NCBI GenBank assembly: GCA_964546435.1
Contig: CAZJKJ010000073.1
Span: 1 to 17,304 of the forward strand
Reading direction: 5' to 3'
Origin: CAYNST01 sp964546435
GTDB taxonomy: Bacteria > Pseudomonadota > Gammaproteobacteria > Pseudomonadales > Cellvibrionaceae
Length of the DNA stretch: 17,304 bases
Position 1 is the stretch's first letter; each line of letters opens with the position of its first letter. This document shows positions 7,186-14,361 of this stretch, piece after piece. The notes under the pieces are model-generated. The model did not search any database, was not told the origin of the DNA, and saw nothing but the letters and a program-made list of their open reading frames with translations. The position numbers were made by a program, and so were the translations under genes.

Positions 7186-8703
7186 TTGGACAACATCGAA
7201 TACATCAAAGATGTTCTGGCTGCGCTGAAGTCGGAACTCATCCGCTATAGGGCTTTGGCGGCACTGCTGTTTACCGTAATTTTTGCCGGTGTGTTGTTCG
7301 TATCAATAAAATGGCCAAAGTACTACGAATCCAGTGCGGCTATCGTTATCGACAATGCTCAGATAATCGAGCCGTTGATGCGTGGCAAGGCGGCTTTGAC
7401 TAATGTGGATAAAACCCAGAAGCCGCAGGACATCATGTATTCCCGCCGAATTATGGAAAAAGTACTGCAGCGCATCGATCCGGAATTTGACCAGCTTACA
7501 CCAGAAGATCTGCAGAGCCGGGTAGCCAATTTGCGTAGCCGGCTTTCTATTTCCGAACCCGATAAGAAAAACGTCACTTATGTAAGTTTCCGCGCACCGA
7601 CTGCTGATGAGGCGTTCGATACCTTGTCCGTACTCGTGGATGTGTTCATCGCCGATCGTCATGCAGAAAAGCAAAAGGAAACCTACGCGGCCACCGCGTT
7701 TCTGGGAGACTACGCCGATCGTTACAAGCGCCTTCTTGAAGAGGCGGAGCACCGGTTAAAAGAGTTCAAGGCGCGCACGGTGGATGCCAGTGAAGAGTCC
7801 GTAAGAGACAAAATCCAGAGCCTCACCACTGAAATCCAGAACCTGAAAATTGCAATCAACGAAACCGAGGAAACCATTCGCACCACCCGTCAACAGCTGG
7901 AGATGGAGAGCGAAAACCTGGGTGCTCGCATGCAGGTTCAGTCAATGGATGACCGCCGCACGACGCTCCTCGCTGAGCGGGACCGGCTGAAAATGATTTA
8001 CCAGGATAACTACCCCGATATCCTGACTCTGAATGAACAGATCGCCGCCATAGACAAAAGCATTGCCGACATTCGTTCGCGTCATGGCTGGAGCATCGCC
8101 AATGCCTCCGAAATGCCGCTGCATGAAGAATTGCGCAAGCAGCTGTCGGCCGGGGAAGTCAACCTGAAGACGCAGATTCGACGCCTTCGGGCCCTTGAAG
8201 GTTTGCTGGAAGGTGAATACAAGCTGGCCAATGAAGTCGCAGGTAACCAGGCGGAACTCACTGAATTGACTCGGGATTATGAGCTCTACAAAAAGAGCTA
8301 CGACGAATTCATGACCATGCGCGAAAAAGCCAAACTGACCCAGGCATTGACGGACGATGGACAGGGCGAAACTTATAAGCTGGTTGAACCCCCGATTTAC
8401 CCGGTCACCGCTGCGGGTATTCCGTCACTGTATGTATTTGTAGCCGCACCGTTTGTGGCGTTTTTGGCGCCTGTTGGACTGGCGTTGGCCTATGTGATTC
8501 TCGATCCGCGCATCAGATCTCATACGATTCTGGCGAATAAGCTGCCGGAGGGTATCCAGGTACTGGGCGCAATACCTCATCGCGGCAGTCCCCTTGCATC
8601 ACGGCTGTTGCGCAAAGACATGCTGCTGATGGTGATGCTCGCGCTGATGCTGCTCGCACTCTACCTTTATGTATTTGTGACCATACGGCCGAATCTTGTC
8701 TGA
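7186..8703 (+). CDS. Wzz-type polysaccharide chain-length determinant (XrtA-locus-like)
   Basis: Inner-membrane polysaccharide co-polymerase expected to set glycan length and to contact the kinase-like protein and the outer-membrane lipoprotein. With the TTG start at 7186 it has 505 residues: first membrane helix about 23-41, Wzz domain starting at WPKYYESSAAIVI (43-55), long coiled-coil region in the periplasm (about 175-385, including the QDNYPDILTLNEQI segment typical of this family), a Pro-rich VEPPIYP (400-406), second helix about 414-439, and a third hydrophobic segment at the C-terminus (about 477-499). There is no fused kinase domain. An upstream in-frame TTG at 7141 would add 15 residues; I prefer 7186 because AAGAGA lies 9 nt before it and the distance to the first helix then fits the family. 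Gap to the kinase-like gene: 87 bases. Confidence 0.88.
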   Translation: MDNIEYIKDVLAALKSELIRYRALAALLFTVIFAGVLFVSIKWPKYYESSAAIVIDNAQIIEPLMRGKAALTNVDKTQKPQDIMYSRRIMEKVLQRIDPEFDQLTPEDLQSRVANLRSRLSISEPDKKNVTYVSFRAPTADEAFDTLSVLVDVFIADRHAEKQKETYAATAFLGDYADRYKRLLEEAEHRLKEFKARTVDASEESVRDKIQSLTTEIQNLKIAINETEETIRTTRQQLEMESENLGARMQVQSMDDRRTTLLAERDRLKMIYQDNYPDILTLNEQIAAIDKSIADIRSRHGWSIANASEMPLHEELRKQLSAGEVNLKTQIRRLRALEGLLEGEYKLANEVAGNQAELTELTRDYELYKKSYDEFMTMREKAKLTQALTDDGQGETYKLVEPPIYPVTAAGIPSLYVFVAAPFVAFLAPVGLALAYVILDPRIRSHTILANKLPEGIQVLGAIPHRGSPLASRLLRKDMLLMVMLALMLLALYLYVFVTIRPNLV

Positions 8704-8729
8704 CAGATGAGTATCTCCATCACCTCGTA

Positions 8730-8753
8730 AGGGCAGACCTCTGTGTCTGCCCT
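8730..8753. repeat. Perfect 9-bp hairpin between convergent genes
   Basis: AGGGCAGAC (8730-8738) and GTCTGCCCT (8745-8753) form a perfect stem with a 6-base loop. It lies in the 183-base gap between the convergent chain-length gene and the GT2 gene, 27 bases after the former. Neither side carries a T-run, so it is not a standard intrinsic terminator; it may stabilise or help end transcripts from both sides. Nothing else is apparent in 8704-8886. Confidence 0.5.
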
Positions 8754-8886
8754 CGCGCACTGCCCCGCCGGTATGACCCAACCTCTCGCATAACCCCGCC
8801 AATAAAATGTAACCGGCTTCTGATCGGAATTTTTCTATGCCATGCGAACAGATATGGCGGGTGACTGGCGCCGCAGCCCTCGTCAC

Positions 8887-9786
8887 CTATCGCTGGGTGC
8901 CGATACCCTTGCCCGTGAGTAATGCATGATAAAAACCACTCATCCAGTAGCCTCCGCCCAAAAGCAGAACGGGGGAGAGTAACAGTGTGGCCAGTTTGTT
9001 TCTTGCGCTTTGATAGATCAGGTGACGCCCGATGATCCGCAGCATTTTTGCAAGGGTGATTGCAGGCAGGGCCGCGAGAAACAGATATTTTCTGGAAGGG
9101 GTGAGGGTAGGCTGGTAACGGATGTAGTAAAGATTCTGGCCGTTGATATAGATTTTGCGCAGCACCTTCGTCAGCGAAGCGTCCTGGGTCTGCCAGGCGA
9201 GTACGTCCGGACAGAAATACAGTTTATGCCCGTTGCGACGCAGTCTTTCCGTCAGCTCGGTGTCCTGCATCCGGGGAATGTCTTTAAATCCCCCTTCGCT
9301 TAAAAAGACTTCTTTCGAAAAACACATAAGAGCCGAACTGAGGTTGGCGCGCTCGCTGTGGGGGCGGCCTCTCTGCGATTCATGATTAAAGAAATAATGC
9401 TCCAGCCAGGACGCGACGCCACGACTGGTTCGGGTGTCGAGTTCCAGTGCCCCGCCAAAAATGCGTATTCCCCCGGTGAAATGCTTCCAGGCCGCATCCA
9501 GGGCGTGGGGTGCCAGGGTCACATCGGAGTCGACAAATACCAGCAACTCACCCCGCGCCATGCGCGCGCCAATATTTCTGCCTTCTCCCGGATTGAATCG
9601 CTGTGAACGGTGTTCGTAAATTACCTTGCTGAATCGGGCCGCGATGGTCGCCACTTCCTGATGTTCGGAGCAGTCGACCAGAATGATTTCAAACGTGGCG
9701 GACGTGGTCTGCTCCTGCAGGGCCTTCAATGTCTCCGATATGGTGTCCTGAGTGTTGTAGGACGGGATGACCACTGATATATCCAT
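8887..9786 (-). CDS. Family 2 glycosyltransferase
   Basis: Predicted GT-A-fold glycosyltransferase (299 residues) that would transfer a sugar from a nucleotide-sugar donor to the growing glycan on the cytoplasmic face. Evidence: N-terminal MDISVVIPSYNTQDTISETL (1-20), the donor-binding region LVDCSE (36-41), NPGEGRNIGARMARGELLVF (65-84), the metal-binding D-x-D as DSD (86-88), and QDTELTERLRRNGH (174-187) at the position of the ED catalytic motif, here with Q before D. The C-terminal third has hydrophobic stretches (about 233-256 and 264-284) that probably anchor it to the membrane. Its ATG lies 2 bases after the stop of the GT4 gene, so the two are almost certainly translated as a coupled pair. 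Donor and acceptor are unknown. Confidence 0.9.
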   Translation of the reverse strand: MDISVVIPSYNTQDTISETLKALQEQTTSATFEIILVDCSEHQEVATIAARFSKVIYEHRSQRFNPGEGRNIGARMARGELLVFVDSDVTLAPHALDAAWKHFTGGIRIFGGALELDTRTSRGVASWLEHYFFNHESQRGRPHSERANLSSALMCFSKEVFLSEGGFKDIPRMQDTELTERLRRNGHKLYFCPDVLAWQTQDASLTKVLRKIYINGQNLYYIRYQPTLTPSRKYLFLAALPAITLAKMLRIIGRHLIYQSARNKLATLLLSPVLLLGGGYWMSGFYHALLTGKGIGTQR

Positions 9787-9788
9787 AA

Positions 9789-11009
9789 TTAAGTGCCCAA
9801 ATGGTAGTGCTTGAACAGACTGTAGCGCTGTTGTGCCACGACGTCGATGTTGAAGGTGTTTTCGATCAGTTCACGCGCGCGACCCAGGATGGCGGTGTCG
9901 GGCGCGGTGAGTACGCGCTCAACGGCCAGCGCGAGAGCATCCACGTCTTTTTCCGGAGTCAGGTACCCGGTCGTACCGTCTGCAACGATTTCCGGGATGC
10001 CGGAGTGGGCGGAGGCGATGACGAATACGCCCGAGGCCATGGCTTCCATGATCACCACCGGCAAGCCTTCCATTTCGCCAGACTGGCTGGTAACCGATGG
10101 CACCACCACGATGTCGCTGCCGGCCATGGCGTTGCGCACATAATGCGTACTCTGCTGTCCGGCAAAATTGATTGTGTCCTCCAGTCCCAGTGTTTGGACC
10201 TGTTGATGCAGCTCCGTTTCCAGCGGGCCACCGCCGATAATTTCCAGCTGGAATTCAATGCCGCGATTGCGTAACACCTGTGCAGCTTCTATCAGGTACC
10301 GGAACCCCTTCTTCTCCACGAACCGTCCCACCGCCAGTATTTTCGGCGGCGAGCCGGTCTCGTAGGTCGCGGGCGCGCGATAGTCAAACCCCTGAAGATC
10401 CATGCCGCAGCGAACGACGTGGGATTTGTCCCGGCAGGGGGTGATCGCGTCAAAATATTCGACGTTATAGGCGGAAATCATGAGCAAAAATTGTGCGGCC
10501 TGCAGTTTCTGGTGAATGCCGACATCGCTGGCGGTGCGAAAGGTGCCGGCCGAGTGAACCGTGACGCTGAACGGCAGCTTCGCGTGATGGGCAGCGAACA
10601 TGGCCACCGATGACGAGACGTTGAGAAAATGCGCGTGGACATGCGTTACCCCGTTGGCGCGCAGTGATTCCGCGGTCGGCGCAGAAGCCAGAAAATGGTA
10701 AAGCATTTTCAGGCGGCGCTGTACACCGAACTCCGGACTTGCCAGTGACGACCACAACCCACGCAAATAATGGAGCGGAGATTGAGTCAGCGCCTTTATA
10801 TTGCTGCGCAGAATGCTGGACCTGTTGAACGGATACAGATAATGGGTTTCGGCGACCAGATCAGCCGCATCCTGTGCTATGTTGCCGTCATCCCTGCGTA
10901 TACCGACAAGAATGATATCGAGTCCCATGGCTCGGAGCGCACGGATTTCACGCCGGATAAACGTATGGGAGCGAGTGCCGAAGCAGGTCGTGAGGTAGGC
11001 TATTTTCAT
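9789..11009 (-). CDS. Family 4 glycosyltransferase
   Basis: GT-B-fold retaining glycosyltransferase of 406 residues. The N-terminal domain opens with MKIAYLTTCFGTRSHTFIRR (1-20), an opening seen in colanic-acid WcaL-like enzymes, with HVHAHF at 123-128 and VTVHSAGTF at 149-157. The C-terminal donor-binding domain has ILAVGRFVEKKGFRYLIEA (224-242), IIGGGPLETEL (257-267), and the E-x7-E motif EGLPVVIME (E314, E322) followed by AMASG and GIPEIVADG (337-345). I chose the ATG at 11009: the frame is open 60 bases further to a TTG at 11069, but those 20 residues do not resemble family members. It is the upstream gene of a two-gene minus-strand unit with the GT2 at 8887-9786 and probably acts in the same glycan assembly. 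Confidence 0.92.
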   Translation of the reverse strand: MKIAYLTTCFGTRSHTFIRREIRALRAMGLDIILVGIRRDDGNIAQDAADLVAETHYLYPFNRSSILRSNIKALTQSPLHYLRGLWSSLASPEFGVQRRLKMLYHFLASAPTAESLRANGVTHVHAHFLNVSSSVAMFAAHHAKLPFSVTVHSAGTFRTASDVGIHQKLQAAQFLLMISAYNVEYFDAITPCRDKSHVVRCGMDLQGFDYRAPATYETGSPPKILAVGRFVEKKGFRYLIEAAQVLRNRGIEFQLEIIGGGPLETELHQQVQTLGLEDTINFAGQQSTHYVRNAMAGSDIVVVPSVTSQSGEMEGLPVVIMEAMASGVFVIASAHSGIPEIVADGTTGYLTPEKDVDALALAVERVLTAPDTAILGRARELIENTFNIDVVAQQRYSLFKHYHLGT

Positions 11010-11398
11010 AGGGTTAACAGGGTCCGAGTGGCGGCGACGAAGCGCCGTCACAATAGCTGCGGATATCAATAAATTCTGTCGACACGCTTTACATAGTTTT
11101 CGAAGTCGTCGGAACTTTCTATGGACGACCAGTGGCTTTCACAGAAGCCGGTCGGGCGGTCGCGAAGTCCTTAGCCAGAATCGTGCCTAAGGGGTGACTG
11201 GTGACATTCAAGGGGCGGAGGCCGGTCCAACTCACCCTGAGTGCCAACATCCGACCCGAACGATTGCTTGCTGCCCGCCCGCTTCTCATCGTTTTCTGCT
11301 CGTGATCCGTAATCTGGACTTTTGGTCCGTAAATTGAATGTGGCGCGCAGGATTATACGCTAACCGCCGTACCGTTTTAGCAACTCTCTGGATTACCA
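11010..11398. other. 389-base divergent intergenic region, probably regulatory
   Basis: No convincing gene on either strand. It holds: an imperfect hairpin at 11126-11154 (CGACC and GGCTT pairing with AAGCC and GGTCG, loop TCACAG, 3-base bulge); a weaker stem CCTTAG/CTAAGG (11169-11174 and 11187-11192); a direct repeat TCCGTAA at 11306-11312 and 11326-11332, exactly 20 bases apart; and a weak -10-like TATACG at 11354-11359 in front of the plus-strand glycosyltransferase. It separates the minus-strand GT4-GT2 unit from the plus-strand GT2-sulfotransferase unit and must hold the promoters of both, but neither promoter is clear by eye. Confidence 0.55.
11306..11332. repeat. Direct repeat TCCGTAA with 20-base period
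   Basis: Two identical TCCGTAA copies (11306-11312 and 11326-11332) lie two helical turns apart, 67 bases before the start of the plus-strand GT2 gene. The spacing suits a regulator binding the same face of the helix; at 7 bases each the match could also be chance. Confidence 0.35.
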
Positions 11399-12361
11399 AT
11401 GACTGACTCGCTGGACTTACTGATCGTCATTATTAACTACAAGACCGGGCAGCTGGTGATTGACTGCCTGAAAACAGTGATCCCGCAGCTGCGACAGGAC
11501 CAGCAAGTGGTGGTGGTGGACAATTGTTCCGCAGACGGGTCTGCCGAACAGATCCGGCAATGGCTGGAAGACGAAGGTGTCACGGATCAGGTAAACCTCA
11601 TCCTCTCGCCCGAGAATACCGGCTTTTCCGGCGGCAACAATATCGGCATCAAATCCCGCGCCGCCCGCCATTATCTGCTGCTCAACAGCGACACCTTCCT
11701 GCGTGAAGGTGCCTTGGCGGCAATGCTGGAGGCCGCCAGTCGCCGTGCCGATGCCGGGCTGATCAGTCCGCGACTCGAATGGCCTGATGGCGAACCCCAG
11801 ATAAGCTGCTTCCGTTATCACCGGCCGGTATCCGAACTTATTTATGCGGCGGCGACAGCCCCGGTCACCTCGCTGTTGCAGCGCTGGGTGGTCGCGATAC
11901 CGGTAAGCGCGACAGAAATTGAGCCGGAGTGGACGAGTTTTGCTTGCGTGCTGGTCAAGGCTGAGGTCATTGATCAGATCGGTTTGATGGACGAAGGTTA
12001 TTTTCTGTATTACGAGGATGTGGATTACTGTCGCCTGGCGCGCGACGCGGGCTGGAAGATACTGCATACGCCCGCTGCGCGAGTCGTGCATCTGCGCGGC
12101 GGCAGCTCGGATGTAAAAAAGAACATCTCGGTGCGCAAACGGTTACCCCGTTACTACTACGCGTCACGCAGTCGTTATTTCGCCAAGCACCATGGTCCGG
12201 TGGGGTTGCTGGTCGCGAACAGTCTGTGGCTGCTGGGGCGCAGTATTGCGTTTCTGCGCGAACGCCTCGGCAGCAAAGCCATAACCTCATGTGAAAAACA
12301 ACACGTGGACATCTGGACCAATTTTTCACGTCCGATGGAACCTTACAGGAAGGTGTCATGA
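11399..12361 (+). CDS. Family 2 glycosyltransferase (WbbL rhamnosyltransferase-like)
   Basis: GT-A glycosyltransferase of 320 residues resembling the WbbL/RfbF group that includes O-antigen rhamnosyltransferases. Motifs: LLIVIINYKTG (7-17), VVVVDNCSADGS (37-48), NTGFSGGNNIGI (73-84), LLLNSDTF (93-100, with NSD in the D-x-D place), YYEDVDYCRLARDAGW (204-219; the catalytic ED motif), and VVHLRGGSS (229-237). A hydrophobic stretch near 268-285 may touch the membrane. The sugar donated cannot be decided from sequence; a deoxyhexose is a family-based guess. The stop codon overlaps the next start as ATGA (12358-12361), so translation is coupled to the sulfotransferase, implying both act on the same glycan. 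The ribosome binding site before 11399 is weak. Confidence 0.92.
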   Translation: MTDSLDLLIVIINYKTGQLVIDCLKTVIPQLRQDQQVVVVDNCSADGSAEQIRQWLEDEGVTDQVNLILSPENTGFSGGNNIGIKSRAARHYLLLNSDTFLREGALAAMLEAASRRADAGLISPRLEWPDGEPQISCFRYHRPVSELIYAAATAPVTSLLQRWVVAIPVSATEIEPEWTSFACVLVKAEVIDQIGLMDEGYFLYYEDVDYCRLARDAGWKILHTPAARVVHLRGGSSDVKKNISVRKRLPRYYYASRSRYFAKHHGPVGLLVANSLWLLGRSIAFLRERLGSKAITSCEKQHVDIWTNFSRPMEPYRKVS

Positions 12362-13311
12362 AGAAGAACAAGCGGATACTGCCGGATTTCATGATCGTCG
12401 GTGCCATGAAGTGCGCCACCAGTACCTTGCACGACCAGTTGGCGCTGCAACCGGGCATGCATATGAGTACGCCCAAAGAGCCGAATTTTTTCAGCAATGA
12501 TGAAATCTATCGGCGTGGCATTGAGTGGTATTCCAGTCTGTTTCGCGATGACCCGGATCTTTTGCAGGGCGAGTCCAGTACGCATTACACCAAGATGCCC
12601 ACCTACCCGCAAACGCTTCCGCGGATGCTGGAACACGGATTGGCAGAGGTCAAGATGATCTATGTAATCCGTGAACCGGTGAGCCGATTGGTGTCGCAGT
12701 ATATCCACGAGTGGTCTCAGGGATTCCTGAAAGACGATATCAATACCGCACTCAAAAGCTTTCCGATTCTCGTGGATTATTCCCGTTACCACTATCAGTA
12801 TTGCGCGCTGCTCGAGCACTTCGATCCCGGTCAGATCCTCGTTGTTTTTTACGAAAAGCTGATTGCCGAACCTCAGGATGAGCTGGAACGTATTTGCCGG
12901 TTTCTCGGCTACGAGGGCACGCCGACCTGGAATTTCGATCTCGAAGCGCAGAACGTTTCCGCCAAGCGGATCCGGAAATTCCCGTTGTACTCCCTCGTGG
13001 TGGATTCCCCGGTACTGGCGTTTCTGCGGCGAACCCTGGTGCCCAAAGCGCTGCGCGAAGCGGTCAAAGACCGCCTGGTGATGAAACACCGGCCTGTGCT
13101 CAGCGAAGATTCCCTGCAACAGCTGCGGGCGATATTCGATGAAGATCTCAAACAACTCGGCGCGAAGCTGGGCCTGCCCCTGTCCTTCGAATCCTATAAG
13201 CAAGTCGCACTGGGCCACGCTGGCACCCCGGACAAAACCGCGGTCATGACGGAGTCGATATCCGCGTCTGGGGGCAGTGGTGCATTGGTCGAACCCAAAG
13301 CGCCGGCCTGA
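12358..13311 (+). CDS. Sulfotransferase, heparan-sulfate-type (carbohydrate) fold
   Basis: PAPS-dependent sulfotransferase of 317 residues, predicted to move a sulfuryl group from 3'-phosphoadenylyl sulfate to a hydroxyl or amine on a sugar. The 5'-phosphosulfate loop is IVGAMKCATSTLHDQL (13-28), with K18 as the conserved lysine. PKEPNFF (39-45) and GESSTHYTKMP (71-81) are features shared with heparan sulfate N- and 3-O-sulfotransferases and bacterial relatives. The 3'-phosphate site is VIREPVSRLVSQY (103-115), with R105 and S113. YEKLIAEPQDELERICRFLG (165-184) is the usual late helix. A C-terminal stretch (about 286-317, Ala/Gly/Ser-rich) looks disordered. It overlaps the upstream GT2 by 4 nt, which argues for a glycan substrate; a peptide or lipid substrate cannot be ruled out. 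Confidence 0.9.
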   Translation: MKKNKRILPDFMIVGAMKCATSTLHDQLALQPGMHMSTPKEPNFFSNDEIYRRGIEWYSSLFRDDPDLLQGESSTHYTKMPTYPQTLPRMLEHGLAEVKMIYVIREPVSRLVSQYIHEWSQGFLKDDINTALKSFPILVDYSRYHYQYCALLEHFDPGQILVVFYEKLIAEPQDELERICRFLGYEGTPTWNFDLEAQNVSAKRIRKFPLYSLVVDSPVLAFLRRTLVPKALREAVKDRLVMKHRPVLSEDSLQQLRAIFDEDLKQLGAKLGLPLSFESYKQVALGHAGTPDKTAVMTESISASGGSGALVEPKAPA

Positions 13312-13382
13312 GGAGCTACCAACGTCTTCGCGCCCTCGGCGACGATGACTCAAGTTCATAATCAAGGGAATTGTGTCGCAGT

Positions 13383-14348
13383 ATGAATTCAATGCCTCGA
13401 GAAAAAGCAACTCTGCTGGACGAACCATTTTTTGTCGTCGGACCGCTACGGTCGGGTACGACATTGCTGCGTCTGTTGATTGATCATCACCCGGAAATCA
13501 ATTGTTTCGGTGAGTTTGAAGGCGCGGTGTCCCAGGCGGTGGGCGATCGTTGGCCCGCCCTGGAGGATTATCACCGGTTTGTCGCCACCGATCGGCAGAC
13601 GCAGGCGCACAAGCTGACGGTGAGTAAAACGCTCGGCTATGTCGAGCTGGTTAAAAGTTTTCTGGCGCAGCTATACGATCGCCAGCCCGGAAAATTGATC
13701 GGTGCGTCCGTGCATTCGCGAATGGATCTGTTGCCGCTGATCTGGCCCAACGCGCGCTTTATCCATTTGTTGCGAGATCCCCGCGACGTGGCCAATTCCT
13801 GTATCGGGATGGGGTGGGTGGGCAATGTCCACGAAGGTGCTCAGTACTGGCTGAAGCCGGAACGGCACTGGGATTTGCTGTGTAACCGGGTGGACGCGTC
13901 CCGTCGCCTGACGGTGCGGTTCGAAGATCTGGTCGCCGATCCGGACGGAGAAATGAAAAGGATTTGCAGTTTCCTGGGCGTGGAATATGACGCAGCCATG
14001 CTCAATATCGAAGGGGATACCACCTATCGCAGGCCGAGTGCCAAATTCGCCCGGCAATGGCGTGACAAACTTTCGCCCCGGGAAATTGCCTGGGTTGAGT
14101 ACCAGTGCGAAGACTTGATGAAGAGCCGCGGTTACGAGGTGGTCACGCCCGGGCTGCGCGCACCGGAAGGTCTGGAGAAGTTGCAGATATGGCTGCAGAA
14201 CCGTAGCTACCGGGTCGGGTTCAACATCAAGAAATACGGATTTTTGAACTGGTTATTGTTTGTCACGAGCAAGCGGGTCGGCCCCGCCGCTATTCGCATG
14301 GCCGTGCAGAAAAAAATAAACGATATCGACACGCTGCATTTGAAGTGA
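13383..14348 (+). CDS. Sulfotransferase, Sulfotransfer_3-type
   Basis: Second PAPS-dependent sulfotransferase, 321 residues, only distantly like its neighbour. The P-loop-like 5'-phosphosulfate motif is FFVVGPLRSGTTLLRLLIDH (16-35), with R23-S-G-T-T27 in place of the K-x-G-T-T form. The 3'-phosphate site is FIHLLRDPRDVANSCIG (126-142; R131, S139). VRFEDLVADPDGEMKRICSF is the usual late segment before the acceptor region. The C-terminal part (about 270-321) is basic and moderately hydrophobic. The longest frame opens with TTG at 13371, but AGGGA is only 1 nt before it; ATG 13383, 13 nt from the same AGGGA, is the better start, and ATG 13392 is also possible. It follows the first sulfotransferase by 71 bases on the same strand and is probably in the same transcript. 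Different motifs suggest a different acceptor position or residue. Confidence 0.88.
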   Translation: MNSMPREKATLLDEPFFVVGPLRSGTTLLRLLIDHHPEINCFGEFEGAVSQAVGDRWPALEDYHRFVATDRQTQAHKLTVSKTLGYVELVKSFLAQLYDRQPGKLIGASVHSRMDLLPLIWPNARFIHLLRDPRDVANSCIGMGWVGNVHEGAQYWLKPERHWDLLCNRVDASRRLTVRFEDLVADPDGEMKRICSFLGVEYDAAMLNIEGDTTYRRPSAKFARQWRDKLSPREIAWVEYQCEDLMKSRGYEVVTPGLRAPEGLEKLQIWLQNRSYRVGFNIKKYGFLNWLLFVTSKRVGPAAIRMAVQKKINDIDTLHLK

Positions 14349-14350
14349 TC

Positions 14351-14360
14351 TGCCCGGGCA
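14351..14360. repeat. 10-bp palindrome filling the gap between convergent genes
   Basis: TGCCCGGGCA is a perfect palindrome occupying ten of the thirteen bases between the stop of the second sulfotransferase and the stop of the minus-strand glycosyltransferase. It lacks a loop and a T-run, so it is not a normal terminator; it may be chance in GC-rich DNA. Confidence 0.3.
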
Positions 14361-14361
14361 T

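Noticed and set aside
8730..8753. Hairpin as a bidirectional intrinsic terminator
   Set aside because: The stem is perfect but neither flank has a T-run, so I list it only as a hairpin.
11070..11398. Remnant of an insertion sequence in the large intergenic gap
   Set aside because: No terminal inverted repeats, target duplication or transposase fragment could be seen.
12343..13464. Long minus-strand open frame (373 codons) across the first sulfotransferase
   Set aside because: The plus strand holds clear PAPS-binding motifs throughout; the antisense translation has no family features and spans two genes.
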